DNA of 64,000 bases from Porphyrobacter sp. CACIAM 03H1 (lineage in GTDB: Bacteria; Pseudomonadota; Alphaproteobacteria; Sphingomonadales; Sphingomonadaceae). The translations under genes were made by a program, and so were the position numbers. The stretch is taken from contig NZ_CP021378.1 in NCBI RefSeq assembly GCF_002215495.1, forward strand, positions 2,728,764 through 2,792,763, read 5' to 3'. The notes under the pieces were generated by a model. It did no database searches. It worked only from the letters and a program-made list of their open reading frames with translations, and was not told the DNA's origin. Each line of letters begins with the position of its first letter. Position 1 is the stretch's first letter. Positions 16,767 through 25,837 of this stretch are shown in pieces.

Positions 16767-18221
16767 ATGCGACTTGCCAAACTGGTGATCGGTGCGACGC
16801 TGTGGGCAGGAGGGACGGGCGCGGCTCTGGCCGAGCCCGAACTGCCCGATCTCACGCCCGCGACCGCAGAGGAAGAGGCAGCAGCCGTCGACTGGATCAA
16901 GACCAGCGGCGTCGCCTTCGACCCCTCGGCCTATGACACCGCGACCCTGGCACCGCTGGCGCAGCGGCTCGGCGGCGCGCGGGTGATCGGCATCGGCGAG
17001 GCGACCCATGGTTCGCATCAGGATCAGGCCTTCAAGGCCGCGCTGATCCGGCAGCTTGTCGCCAGCGGCCAGATCGAGGTGCTGATCCTCGAGGCCAACC
17101 GCGAACCGGCGCTGGCCTTCGACCGCTATGTCCGCGAAGGGATCGGCGATCCGGCCGTGGTGATGCAAACCCCGGCCTTCTTCCGCATCTGGAAGAACGA
17201 CGAATTCGCGGGCCTGCTGCTGTGGCTGCGTCACTGGAACCGGACCGCTGAGCGCAAGGTGCGGATCGTCGGGGTGGACGTGCAGGACGGAGGGCGCGAC
17301 GCGGCGGCGGCGCTGGCGCTGGCGGAGCGGCACGATCCTGCCGCCGCCGCGCGCGTGCGCGCCGATCTCGCCCCGCTGATCGCGGCGATGGAGAAGCCGC
17401 GTACCCGCTTCGTCGATTGGCTGATCGATGCCGAGCGCGCCGAGACGGAGCGCGCCGCCACCGGCGCCGCCGCGCTCGACGCGTGGTTCGCGGCCGCTCC
17501 TCCTGCCGCCCGCGCCGATCCCGGCTTTGCCGAAGCGCGCTGGGCGGCGCGCACGGCGCACCAGGCCTTCATGGCCTTCGAATTCGAACGCGCCGATGCC
17601 GACAAGTCGAAGGCCGATGCCGCCTATTTCGCCCGGCGCGACCGCTACATGGGCGAGAACGCCCTCGCGATGCTCGAGCCGGGGGAGCGGGGCGCGCTGT
17701 GGGCCCATGACATGCACGTGCTCGAGGATCTGCCCGACATCGCCAAGGCGGTGGGCTTCGTGACGGTCGGCACGGTGCTGCGCGAGAAGCTGGGGGAGGA
17801 TTACGCCACGGTCGGCTTCACCTGGTCGCAGGGTGCCTTCCGCGCGACGCTGGTGCCCGAAGGCGCCGACTTCACGCGCGCCTCGCAGCGCCAGACGCTC
17901 GAGCCCTTCAACCTGCCCAACAACCGCCCGGGGGAACTCGGCCACGTGTTCGACCGCACCGGTCAGGTGGCGATGTGGATCGATCTCGCGCGGCGCCCGG
18001 CCGAGGGCCCGGTCGCGCGCTGGACGGGGCGACCCTACTGGCGCGGCTGGTCAGGCTGGGTCGCCAATCCGGCGAATTGGCAGGTCACCAGTTTCGAGAC
18101 CGGCGACATTCCCCTGCCCGTCGGCATGGGGCACGACGTGATCGTGTGGTTCAAGACAATCAGCCCGTCGCACCTGTGGCCGCAGCCGCCGATACCGGAA
18201 CAGGCGGCCCCCGGCTCCTAG
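16767..18221 (+). CDS. Secreted erythromycin esterase-like protein
   Basis: Protein of 484 residues. ATG 16767 has GGGGGGA 6 bases upstream and starts a Sec signal (MRLAKLVIGATLWAGGTGAALA). Catalytic landmarks of the Ere fold are kept: GIGEATHGSHQ (Glu and His), LILEANREPALAFDRY (Glu) and LWAHDMHV (His). Family members hydrolyse the macrolide lactone, but most chromosomal homologues have unknown substrates, so resistance should not be assumed. It is transcribed opposite to the ybeY/phoH genes it separates, and its TAG shares a CTAG with the next convergent gene. Confidence 0.85.
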   Translation: MRLAKLVIGATLWAGGTGAALAEPELPDLTPATAEEEAAAVDWIKTSGVAFDPSAYDTATLAPLAQRLGGARVIGIGEATHGSHQDQAFKAALIRQLVASGQIEVLILEANREPALAFDRYVREGIGDPAVVMQTPAFFRIWKNDEFAGLLLWLRHWNRTAERKVRIVGVDVQDGGRDAAAALALAERHDPAAAARVRADLAPLIAAMEKPRTRFVDWLIDAERAETERAATGAAALDAWFAAAPPAARADPGFAEARWAARTAHQAFMAFEFERADADKSKADAAYFARRDRYMGENALAMLEPGERGALWAHDMHVLEDLPDIAKAVGFVTVGTVLREKLGEDYATVGFTWSQGAFRATLVPEGADFTRASQRQTLEPFNLPNNRPGELGHVFDRTGQVAMWIDLARRPAEGPVARWTGRPYWRGWSGWVANPANWQVTSFETGDIPLPVGMGHDVIVWFKTISPSHLWPQPPIPEQAAPGS

Positions 18222-18601
18222 GCCGCCCAGATCAGCCCGATCCCGCCGAGCACCGACAGAGGCCCGATGAGCCGCACTGCGGGCAGGGGGATGCGCTTCG
18301 CCCAGAACACCGCATAGCCGTTGTGCCATCGCAGCGGGATGATCAGCAGCACCATCGAACTGGCGACGATGAACCCTCCCGCAATGGCGAAGAACTGCGG
18401 GAAGCGCGAAACATCGGCGCGCACCATCATCGCCGCGCCCGCGACCAGCCGGGGCACCTGCTCGATCGCGTTGATGCGACAGGTTGTGGCGGTGCGGCTC
18501 AGGAGGTCGAGTGCGCTGGCCGGGCGGAAGGCCATGAGCCAGCCGGCCCACACCAGCCACGCGGCAGCAGCCAGCAGCACGAACCATGCAGCGATGAGCA
18601 T
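18218..18601 (-). CDS. Small integral membrane protein, unknown function
   Basis: Protein of 127 residues with about four hydrophobic segments: an N-terminal helix rich in Ala and Trp (IAAWFVLLAAAAWLVWAGWL), a weaker segment near residues 51-60, a strong helix FFAIAGGFIVASSMVLLIIP and a C-terminal helix IGPLSVLGGIGLIWAA. It starts 12 bases after the phoH stop on the same strand, so the two are likely co-transcribed. I do not recognise the family. Its TAG stop is read from the same CTAG as that of the convergent esterase. Confidence 0.75.
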   Translation of the reverse strand: MLIAAWFVLLAAAAWLVWAGWLMAFRPASALDLLSRTATTCRINAIEQVPRLVAGAAMMVRADVSRFPQFFAIAGGFIVASSMVLLIIPLRWHNGYAVFWAKRIPLPAVRLIGPLSVLGGIGLIWAA

Positions 18602-18613
18602 GGCCGCTCCGCG

Positions 18614-19657
18614 CTAGGCCCCCTCGCTCTCGTCCTTGCCCTCGTAGGCCTCGACGATCCGACCGACGATCGGGTGGCGCACGACGTCGGCGGCGGTGAA
18701 GCGGATCGTGCCGAAGCCTTCGATGCCCTCGAGCTTCTCGACCGCGTCGTTCAATCCGCTCATCCTCGGTCCGCCGGGTATGTCGACCTGGCGCGGGTCG
18801 CCGCAGATCACCATCCGGCTGTTCTGGCCGAAGCGGGTGAGGAACATCTTCATCTGCTCGCGCGTGGTGTTCTGCGCCTCGTCGAGGATGATGAAGCTGT
18901 CGGCGAGCGTGCGTCCGCGCATGAAGGCGATGGGCGCGATTTCGATCTCGCCGTTCGCCAGCCGCCGCTCGACCTGCTCGGGCGGCATGCAGTCGTTGAG
19001 GGCATCGTAGAGCGGCCGCAGATAGGGATCGACCTTCTCCTTCATGTCGCCGGGCAGGAAGCCCAGCTTCTCGCCCGCCTCGACCGCCGGGCGCGACAGG
19101 ATCAGGCGCTGGACGCTCCCGGTGATGAGCTGGCTCACCGCCTGGGCGACCGCGATATAGGTTTTGCCCGTCCCCGCCGGCCCCAGCGCGAAGATGATGT
19201 CGTCGCGGGCAAGCGCGCGCATGTATTCGATCTGCGTCGCGGAGCGCGGGACGATGGTCTTCTTGCGCGTGCGGATCATGATCGGCGGCGCGCCCTGATC
19301 GCCCGCGATGATGCCCTCGAGCGTCGGTTCGGCGGACATCGCGATCATCGATTCGATCGCGCCGCTATCGAGCGCCTCGCCGCGGGCGAGCCGGTCGTAC
19401 ATGGTCTTCAGGGTCTCGCGGGCGCGGGCGACGTCGTCCTCCGGCCCCTCGATCACCACCTGGTGCCCGCGCGCATGGATGAAAACCCCCAGCCGGTTCT
19501 CGACCTGCACCAGATTGGCGTCGAACTGCCCGAACAGCGGGCCCAGCAGGGCCTGGTTCTCGAAGGTCAGATCGACTCGCGCGCGCCGGGGTGCCGGAAT
19601 GCCGCGCGGATCGGGCGAGAGCGCCGGGTGTCCGGCACGGGAGGGTCGTCGGCCCAT
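18614..19657 (-). CDS. phoH: PhoH family ATPase (YbeZ-type)
   Basis: Protein of 347 residues. A KH-like N-terminal domain (about 30-110) precedes the PhoH P-loop domain: Walker A GPAGTGKT at 159-166, Walker B in SFIILDEAQN, then the GDPRQVD sensor motif. PhoH/YbeZ works with YbeY in rRNA processing and has RNA-dependent ATPase activity in studied homologues. ATG 19657 is preceded by AAGGAAC. It lies between miaB and ybeY in transcription order, but both junctions are interrupted by unrelated genes. Confidence 0.93.
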   Translation of the reverse strand: MGRRPSRAGHPALSPDPRGIPAPRRARVDLTFENQALLGPLFGQFDANLVQVENRLGVFIHARGHQVVIEGPEDDVARARETLKTMYDRLARGEALDSGAIESMIAMSAEPTLEGIIAGDQGAPPIMIRTRKKTIVPRSATQIEYMRALARDDIIFALGPAGTGKTYIAVAQAVSQLITGSVQRLILSRPAVEAGEKLGFLPGDMKEKVDPYLRPLYDALNDCMPPEQVERRLANGEIEIAPIAFMRGRTLADSFIILDEAQNTTREQMKMFLTRFGQNSRMVICGDPRQVDIPGGPRMSGLNDAVEKLEGIEGFGTIRFTAADVVRHPIVGRIVEAYEGKDESEGA

Positions 19658-19792
19658 AGGTTCCTTTGGCTAAGGACCGGGGACGATCCCCCGGACCTTG
19701 AGTCGCGAAGGTAAGTCGCCCGCGCGGCTTGGCAAGCCGTGTGCGGCGAGATGGTGGTGGAAAGTCATCGAAGTGCCATCCGCCTTGCCGGG

Positions 19793-19818
19793 GGAACGTC
19801 TTGCAAAGGTCGCCCGTT
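19793..19818 (+). promoter_or_regulatory. EcfG-type general stress response promoter
   Basis: GGAAC (19793-19797) and CGTT (19815-19818) with a 17-base spacer match exactly the alphaproteobacterial EcfG sigma-factor consensus GGAAC-N16/17-CGTT. The start would be near 19825, giving a leader of about 45 bases to the secreted-protein pair that follows. No other exact match was found in the intergenic regions I read. Confidence 0.6.
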
Positions 19819-19870
19819 CATCGACAGTTCAGCGCCAGAATGTTGATTTTGCGAACGAAAGGATGTGCCG

Positions 19871-20689
19871 ATGAGACTCAGCCTCGCATTCCTCGGCGCC
19901 GCAAGCCTGTTCGCCACTGCCCCGCTCCACGCCAGCACAACGACGGAAAGCGGGCCGCCCGAGGCGTCCTCGCTGGCGCTCGTGCGGACCGTGGCCGGCC
20001 ATCCCGAAGACCGCCGCCCGCTTGCCAAGCTGCGCTCGCCGCTGTGCCTGGTGGTGGCCGCCGAGGATCAGGACTTCGCGCGGGTCGTCGCCAAGCGGAT
20101 CATCGACAATGCTCGCGCCGCCGGGGTCCGCACCCGCAGCGCAGGGTGCTCGCCCAACGCGCTGGTCAGCTTCACCGACGATGCCCGCGCACAGATGCAG
20201 GCTGTCCGCGATGGCGGCCGCAAGCTGTTCCGCCGCATGAGCGAGAAGGAGATCGACGCCGCACTCGCCGGTCGCGATCCGGCCTACGTTTTCCAGGCGG
20301 TCGAGATGACCCCCCGCATCGGCGAGGGCGACGCGGAATTCGGGGTTTCTACCAGCGGCGATAACTGGACGAGCGAACGTTCGATCCTGCGCACGCCGGA
20401 AGACCTGCTGACGACGATGGTGGTGTTCGAGGAGCGTGCGACCGGCGGCTTCAGCCCGGTCCAGCTCGCCGATTACGCGACCCTGCGCCTGCTCGCGCCG
20501 ACAGCGGAGGTCGCAGCCGATGCCGCGCTCGCACCGCGCACGATTCTCTCGATGTTCGTCGCCCCTGCCGAGGCCCCGCGCGAATGGACCGCGTCGGACA
20601 GGGCCTATCTGCGGGCTCTCTACACCATGCCGCGCACGGCTTTCGCCCACGAGGTGCTGGCCGCTGCGGCGGCAAAGGGCGGGAGGTAG
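19871..20689 (+). CDS. Secreted protein of unknown function, first of a tandem paralogous pair
   Basis: Protein of 272 residues from ATG 19871 (AAAGGA 7 bases upstream; a GTG two codons earlier is less likely). A Sec signal ends near LHAS (about residue 20). The mature part has two conserved cysteines (LCLVVAA and SAGCSPN) with IIDNARAAGV between them, then LADYATLRLL, a TIL-MF strand and a C-terminal SDRAYLRALY. The same landmarks recur in order in the next gene, so the two are paralogues, diverged to low identity. The late LADYA/DRA-LY layout recalls some secreted DUF families with peptidase-like folds, but no HExxH is present. Likely stress-induced through the EcfG-like promoter. Confidence 0.75.
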   Translation: MRLSLAFLGAASLFATAPLHASTTTESGPPEASSLALVRTVAGHPEDRRPLAKLRSPLCLVVAAEDQDFARVVAKRIIDNARAAGVRTRSAGCSPNALVSFTDDARAQMQAVRDGGRKLFRRMSEKEIDAALAGRDPAYVFQAVEMTPRIGEGDAEFGVSTSGDNWTSERSILRTPEDLLTTMVVFEERATGGFSPVQLADYATLRLLAPTAEVAADAALAPRTILSMFVAPAEAPREWTASDRAYLRALYTMPRTAFAHEVLAAAAAKGGR

Positions 20690-20695
20690 AGGCCG

Positions 20696-21610
20696 ATGCG
20701 CCGGGTGCTTGCGCTCTGGGCGATTGCCGCGGTTGTCGCGAGCACCCCCTCCGTCGGTGCCGCTCCGCCTGACACCGCCAAGGCTAAGCGTGTGCCCGAG
20801 GGCGAGCCGATCATCGTGCGCCCGCCCTCCACCGAAGCCGAGCGCAAGCGGGAGATGCGCGAATTCACCCGCGAGGTGATCCGCCAGCCGCGGATGAACC
20901 AGCCGGTGGCGAAGTTCTTCTATCCCGTCTGCGTCGCGGTGCTCGGCCTTGCGCCCGGGGATGCCGAGGTGGTGGCCGCGCGGATCCGCGATAATGCCGA
21001 TGCGCTCGGCGTCGGTGCCGAGCGCAAACCCGGCTGCGTACCGACGGTGCGGGTCGCCTTCATGGCCCCTGCGGCAGGGCCTGCGGCAAGCTGGCTCAGC
21101 ATGGAGTCGCCGCAGCTCGCCCATCTCGCCGGCTACCAGCGCGAACGCGTGCTGGGCGAGACCGGGCCGGTGCGGGCGTGGAACAGGATCGCGGTGCGCG
21201 ACGCGACCGGTCAGGCCTTCCGTCCACAGCTTGGCGACCAGTTGAGGTTCCCGACGTTCACGGAAATCGAGCCGCTCAGCCGCACCGATCCAATCGTCAC
21301 CACCGAGATCACCGGGGCCGCGGTGCTGATCGCGCGCGATGCGGCAGACGGCCTCACGCTCGGACAGCTGGCCGACTATGCGACGATGCGCGCCCTGCTC
21401 GGCACCGGGTCGCCCGAGGGCAGAGTGCCCGCGCCCACCATCCTGACCCTGTTCGACGATCCCGCCCCGCCCGAAGGCCTCACGGAGTTCGACCGGGCGC
21501 TGGTGAGCGAGCTCTACAACGTGTCGCGCAATGCCAAGCCGCGCCGGGTCTACAACGACATCGCCCGCGCGGCAGTCGCCGCAGAACGATCAGGCCGGGA
21601 CGGAAACTAG
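20696..21610 (+). CDS. Secreted protein of unknown function, second tandem paralogue
   Basis: Protein of 304 residues starting 6 bases after the preceding stop. Signal peptide [21 protein letters not shown]. It shares with its neighbour [29 protein letters not shown], a second cysteine ([10 protein letters not shown]), [17 protein letters not shown] and [11 protein letters not shown] charged linker of about 40 residues after the signal is unique to this copy. Both proteins should be periplasmic or exported. The last 21 bases run antisense into the 3' end of miaB. Confidence 0.75.
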   Translation: MRRVLALWAIAAVVASTPSVGAAPPDTAKAKRVPEGEPIIVRPPSTEAERKREMREFTREVIRQPRMNQPVAKFFYPVCVAVLGLAPGDAEVVAARIRDNADALGVGAERKPGCVPTVRVAFMAPAAGPAASWLSMESPQLAHLAGYQRERVLGETGPVRAWNRIAVRDATGQAFRPQLGDQLRFPTFTEIEPLSRTDPIVTTEITGAAVLIARDAADGLTLGQLADYATMRALLGTGSPEGRVPAPTILTLFDDPAPPEGLTEFDRALVSELYNVSRNAKPRRVYNDIARAAVAAERSGRDGN

Positions 21611-22939
21611 CCCTTTCAGGGAGTTGGGGCCGGCTTCAGCGAGCGTGACTTCGACCAGATCGCCGATCGCGTGATCGCCCTCGAACCACACCGATTGCAG
21701 CCAGGGCGACTTGCCGAGCCACTGGCCGGGATGGCGCCCGGTGCGCTCGACCAGAACCTTGCAGGTCTTGCCGACACTCGCCTGGTTGAAGGCATACTGG
21801 TGGTGCCCGATGCGCTGCTGAAGGCGCTGGAGGCGCTCGTCCATCACCTCGGGGGCGATCTGGCCGTCCATCGTCGCCGCGGGCGTGCCGGGACGCGGGG
21901 AGTACTTGAAGCTGAAGCAGGCGGCGTAGCGGACTTCGTCGACGATGCTCAGGGTGTCCTCAAACTCCGCCTCGGTCTCGCCCGGAAAGCCGACGATGAA
22001 ATCGCCCGACAGCGCGATATCAGGCCTGACGGCGCGGAAGCGCTCGATCAGCCTGAGGTAGCTTTCCGCCGTGTGCTGGCGGTTCATGGCCTTGAGGATC
22101 CGGTCGTTCCCGGCCTGCACGGGGAGGTGCAGATAGGGCATGAGCTTGGCGACCTCGCCATGCGCGGCGATGAGGTCTTCGTCCATGTCGTTGGGATGGC
22201 TGGTGGTGTAGCGGATACGCTCCAGCCCATCGATCCCGGCGAGCGCCCGGATCAGCCCGCCAAGGCCTCCGCGCCGCCCCTTCTCGTCCTCGCCCGACCA
22301 CGCATTGACGTTCTGGCCGAGCAGCGTGATCTCCTTAGCGCCCGCTTCGACAAGTTTCTGCGCTTCGGAAACGAGGTGGCTGAAAGGCCGCGATATTTCC
22401 GCGCCGCGGGTATAGGGGACGACGCAATAGGTGCAGAACTTGTCGCAGCCTTCCTGCACCGTCAGGAAGGCGCTCGGGCCGCGCTTCTTGCGCTGAGGGA
22501 GCGCGTCGAACTTGGCGATGGCGGGCATGTCGGTGTCGGTCGCGCGCTCGCCCTTCACGGCCTTGTCGAGCATCTCGGGCAGCCGGTGATAGGCCTGCGG
22601 GCCGACCACGATACTGACCGCAGGCGCGCGCGACATGATCTCCTCGCCCTCGGCTTGCGCGACGCAGCCCGCGACCGCGATCAGCGGGGCCCTTCCGCCT
22701 TGGGCCTCTGCTTCCTTGCCCGCCGCGACCAGCCGGCCGATGTCGGAATAGACCTTTTCCGCGGCCTTCTCGCGGATGTGGCAGGTGTTTAGGATGACGA
22801 GGTCGGCCTCTTCCCCTTCGGGCGCGGGCACGATCCCCTGCTCGCCCAGCAGCTCGCCCATGCGCTCGCCGTCATAGACGTTCATCTGGCAGCCGAAGCT
22901 CTTGACCCTGTAGGTCCGGGGAGGCGTTTGCGGTTTCAT
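21590..22939 (-). CDS. miaB: tRNA-2-methylthio-N6-dimethylallyladenosine synthase MiaB
   Basis: Protein of 449 residues. The N-terminal MTTase domain carries three cysteines ([24 protein letters not shown]) for one 4Fe-4S cluster; the radical-SAM motif CDKFCTYC (CX3CX2C) binds the other; a C-terminal TRAM domain follows. MiaB methylthiolates i6A37 in tRNAs reading UNN codons. ATG 22939 is chosen because it starts just before the MTTase core. Nfu-type carriers supply such enzymes with clusters. Its 3' end overlaps the convergent secreted-protein gene by 21 bases. Confidence 0.95.
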   Translation of the reverse strand: MKPQTPPRTYRVKSFGCQMNVYDGERMGELLGEQGIVPAPEGEEADLVILNTCHIREKAAEKVYSDIGRLVAAGKEAEAQGGRAPLIAVAGCVAQAEGEEIMSRAPAVSIVVGPQAYHRLPEMLDKAVKGERATDTDMPAIAKFDALPQRKKRGPSAFLTVQEGCDKFCTYCVVPYTRGAEISRPFSHLVSEAQKLVEAGAKEITLLGQNVNAWSGEDEKGRRGGLGGLIRALAGIDGLERIRYTTSHPNDMDEDLIAAHGEVAKLMPYLHLPVQAGNDRILKAMNRQHTAESYLRLIERFRAVRPDIALSGDFIVGFPGETEAEFEDTLSIVDEVRYAACFSFKYSPRPGTPAATMDGQIAPEVMDERLQRLQQRIGHHQYAFNQASVGKTCKVLVERTGRHPGQWLGKSPWLQSVWFEGDHAIGDLVEVTLAEAGPNSLKGLVSVPA

Positions 22940-22980
22940 GAAGGCCGCGCCCATAGCGCCAAGCGCCCGGCGGTTCAACG

Positions 22981-23004
22981 AAAAGGGGCGGCCGAAGCCG
23001 CCCC
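22981..23004 (-). terminator. Intrinsic terminator downstream of the PPIase gene
   Basis: Read on the minus strand, GGGGCGGC (23004-22997) and GCCGCCCC (22992-22985) form an 8-bp stem closed by a UUCG tetraloop and followed by TTTT (22984-22981). This is a textbook rho-independent terminator, 28 bases past the PPIase stop and just before the miaB start. Confidence 0.85.
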
Positions 23005-23032
23005 TCCGGATCCTGCAATGCGATGGTGTCGC

Positions 23033-23494
23033 TCAGGCGACCGTCGCCTTGACGATCTTCCCCGGCGCGCGCGGCGGTTCGCCCTTGGGGATGGCGTGGA
23101 CGTGTTCCATGCCGCTGATGACCTGGCCCCAGACGGTGTACTGCTTGTCGAGGAAGCGCGCGTCGTCGAGGCAGATGAAAAACTGCGAGTTGGCGCTGTT
23201 GGGGTTCTGCGCGCGGGCCATCGAGCACACGCCTTCGACGTGCGGCTCGGCGTTGAACTCGGCCGGAAGGTCGGGCTTGTCGCTGCCGCCCATGCCGGTG
23301 CCGGTCGGGTCGCCGCCCTGCGCCATGAAGCCGGCGATCACGCGGTGGAAGATCACCCCATCGTAGAAGCCTTCCTGCGCCAGCTCGGTGATGCGCGCGA
23401 CGTGGCCGGGGGCCAGGTCGGGGCGCAGCTTGATGACGACATCGCCGTGTTCGCCGGTGCCGTTGTCGAGGGTGAAGGTAAGGGTTTCGGCCAT
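23033..23494 (-). CDS. Cyclophilin-type peptidyl-prolyl cis-trans isomerase
   Basis: Protein of 153 residues with no signal peptide, so a cytosolic form. The active-site strand FHRVIAGFMAQGGDPTGTGMGG contains the catalytic Arg and the conserved Phe/Met/Gln; MARAQNPNSANSQFFICL, LDKQYTVWGQVISGM and the late acidic/basic turn are standard. ATG 23494 is preceded by AGGAGAT. It forms a single-gene unit ending at the UUCG terminator. Confidence 0.95.
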   Translation of the reverse strand: MAETLTFTLDNGTGEHGDVVIKLRPDLAPGHVARITELAQEGFYDGVIFHRVIAGFMAQGGDPTGTGMGGSDKPDLPAEFNAEPHVEGVCSMARAQNPNSANSQFFICLDDARFLDKQYTVWGQVISGMEHVHAIPKGEPPRAPGKIVKATVA

Positions 23495-23596
23495 CTGGGG
23501 TATCTCCTGCGTGAATTTGCCCGCGCTTTTAGCAGCCATGTCGCCCCTGTCACCCTCCAGCCTTGCTTTTGCGCCCTCCCCGCCTAAACCGCCGAC

Positions 23597-25045
23597 ATGG
23601 CCGACGACCGCATCCCCGAAGACGATCTCCTGATCGCCGATTCCGGCGAGGTCGAGGTGCGTCCGGACGACCGCGTCGACGACGAGCGTCACGACGAGGA
23701 GAACCGCCTGAAAGCCGATTACGTCGGCGCGGTGCGCGATGCCCTCGATGCGGGCGACAAGGGCGCGGTCTACGATCTGGTCGAGCCGCTGCACGCAGCC
23801 GACATCGCCGACCTGATCGAGCTGCTCGACCGCTCGGAACGCGCGCAACTGGCGACCGCGATCAGCGATCTGATGACCAGCGACGTCATCGCGGAACTGA
23901 ACGACTACGTGCGCGAGGACCTGATGGAGGCCCTGCCCGCGCAGGCGGTCGCCACCATCGCCGAGCAGCTCGACACCGATGACGCGGTGCAGCTCATCGA
24001 GGACCTCGATGAGGACGACCAGCGCGCGGTCATGGCCGAGCTCGAGCCGGAGACCCGCGAGGCCGTCTCGAGCGCGCTCGCCTATCCCGAGGAAACCGCC
24101 GGGCGCCTGATGAGCCGGCACTTCGTGGCGGTGCCCGAACATCTGACGGTCGGCGATCTGATCGATTACCTGCGCGAGGCCGGCGATCTGGAGCATGACT
24201 TCTTCGAAGTCTTCGTGATTGACGAGCGGCACCATCCGGTCGGCACCTGCGCCCTGAACTGGATCCTCACCACCCCGCGCTCGGTCAAGCTGACCGACGT
24301 GATGAAGCGCGACCAGACCCTGATCCCGGTGACGATGGATCAGGAAGAGGTCGCGCTGATGTTCCAGAAATACGCGCTGATCTCGGCCGCCGTGGTGGAC
24401 GAGAGCGGGCGGCTGGTCGGCCAGATGACCGTCGACGATATCGTCCACATCATCTCCGAAGAGGCGGGCGAGGACGCGCTGCTGCTGTCGGGCGCGGGCG
24501 ACGGGGACATCAACGAGCCGATCGTCGATTCCTACAAGGCCCGGGTGCGCTGGCTGCTGGCGAACCTCGTGACCGCTTCGGTCGCCTCGACCGTGATCGC
24601 GCAGTTCGAGGACGTGATCGCGACGATGGTGGCACTTGCGGTGCTGATGCCGATCGTGGCGGGGATCGGAGGGAATGCCGGCACGCAGACTCTTGCGGTG
24701 ACGGTGCGCGCGATCGCCACCAACCAGCTCACCGACGCCAACACCTCCCGCGCGATCCGGCGCGAACTCAGTATCGCGGCCCTCAACGGCGCGAGCATCG
24801 CGGTGGTGCTCGGCAGCATCGTCGCGGTGCTCTTCGGCAACCCGCTGCTCGGCGGCGTGATCGGCGCGGCGATCCTGTGCAACATCATGATCGCCGGCAT
24901 TGCGGGCGTGTGCGTGCCGCTGGTGCTGCAACGCCTGAAGGCCGACCCGGCGATCTCCTCGTCGATCTTCGTCACCATGACGACCGACTCGATGGGCTTC
25001 CTGGTCTTCCTCAGTTTGGCAGTGGTGAGCGGTCTGGTCGGCTGA
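23597..25045 (+). CDS. mgtE: Magnesium transporter MgtE
   Basis: Protein of 482 residues: an acidic N-terminal superhelical MgtE_N domain (about 40-165), a CBS pair (about 170-290; SRHFVAVPEHLTVGD, DVMKRDQTLIPVTMDQEE) and five membrane helices carrying VLMPIVAGIGGNAGTQT, the conserved ion-pore stretch. MgtE admits Mg2+ and closes when the cytosolic domains bind it. The N-terminal 35 residues are unusually rich in Asp and Glu. It is divergent from the PPIase with about 100 bases between; I see no Mg2+ riboswitch there. Confidence 0.95.
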   Translation: MADDRIPEDDLLIADSGEVEVRPDDRVDDERHDEENRLKADYVGAVRDALDAGDKGAVYDLVEPLHAADIADLIELLDRSERAQLATAISDLMTSDVIAELNDYVREDLMEALPAQAVATIAEQLDTDDAVQLIEDLDEDDQRAVMAELEPETREAVSSALAYPEETAGRLMSRHFVAVPEHLTVGDLIDYLREAGDLEHDFFEVFVIDERHHPVGTCALNWILTTPRSVKLTDVMKRDQTLIPVTMDQEEVALMFQKYALISAAVVDESGRLVGQMTVDDIVHIISEEAGEDALLLSGAGDGDINEPIVDSYKARVRWLLANLVTASVASTVIAQFEDVIATMVALAVLMPIVAGIGGNAGTQTLAVTVRAIATNQLTDANTSRAIRRELSIAALNGASIAVVLGSIVAVLFGNPLLGGVIGAAILCNIMIAGIAGVCVPLVLQRLKADPAISSSIFVTMTTDSMGFLVFLSLAVVSGLVG

Positions 25046-25078
25046 TAGCCTCTCCCGAAACACAGCGGGGAGAGAGCG

Positions 25079-25837
25079 ATGGCAGGACGGGTGGCAGGCA
25101 AGGTGGTGCTGCTGACAGGCGGCGCGATGGGGCTCGGCAAGGCGTCGGCCAAGGCGCTGCTGGCCGAGGGTGCCACGGTGATCATCACCGATATCGACGA
25201 GGCGGCGGGCAGCGCCACGGCAGCGGAGCTGGGCTGCGGTTACATCCGGCAGGACGTGACCGACTGGGCGCGCTGGCAGGAAGTGATCGCGGAGGTCGAA
25301 CAGGTCCACGGGCGGCTCGACGTGCTGGTGAACAACGCCGCGATCACCGTGTTCGGCTCGATCGCCGACATCTCGCCGGAGGATTTCCGGCGCTGCTACA
25401 CCGTCGACGTCGACTCGATCTTCATGGGCTGCAAGGCGGCGATCCCGCTGATGGCGAAGGGCGGCGGCGGATCGATCGTCAACTTCTCGTCGGCGGCGGG
25501 CAACAAGGTCTCGCCCGATCTTGCCGCCTACAACTCCGCGAAGGCGGCCGTGGTGACGCTGACCAAGTCGATCGCGCTCTACTGCGCGCGCGAGAAGAAC
25601 GGGGTGCGGGTCAATTCGGTCCAGCCGGGAACGATCCTTACGCCCAACGTCGAGAGCGTCATCGCCGGCACACCCGACCCCGAGGCGACCCGCGCCGCCT
25701 TCTCCATCGCCCAGCCCATCGGTCGGATGGGCGAGGTCGAGGATATCGCCCACCTCGTGGTCTACCTCGCCAGCGACGAAAGCAGGTTCGCCACCGGCGC
25801 GCCCTTCATCGTCGATGGCGGGTTGAGTATCGCTTGA
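25079..25837 (+). CDS. Short-chain dehydrogenase/reductase (classical SDR)
   Basis: Protein of 252 residues. Cofactor motif TGGAMGLGKA (TGxxxGxG), DVLVNNAAI, catalytic Ser in NFSSAAGNK and YNSAK (YxxxK), and a late PIGRMGEVEDIAHLVVYLASDES as in 3-alpha/20-beta-hydroxysteroid and cyclohexanol-type dehydrogenases. An Asp at the end of strand 2 (IITDIDE) indicates NAD(H). The start has GGGGAGAGAG. The stop overlaps the next start (TGATG), so it heads a three-gene coupled cassette; oxidation of an alcohol or diol made by the Rieske enzyme is a sensible but unproven role. Confidence 0.9.
   Translation: MAGRVAGKVVLLTGGAMGLGKASAKALLAEGATVIITDIDEAAGSATAAELGCGYIRQDVTDWARWQEVIAEVEQVHGRLDVLVNNAAITVFGSIADISPEDFRRCYTVDVDSIFMGCKAAIPLMAKGGGGSIVNFSSAAGNKVSPDLAAYNSAKAAVVTLTKSIALYCAREKNGVRVNSVQPGTILTPNVESVIAGTPDPEATRAAFSIAQPIGRMGEVEDIAHLVVYLASDESRFATGAPFIVDGGLSIA

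Noticed and set aside
23495..25753. Long minus-strand open frame opposite mgtE and the SDR gene, continuous with the PPIase frame
   Set aside because: Only the last 153 codons (23033-23494) have a recognisable domain and start site; the rest is low-complexity antisense translation.
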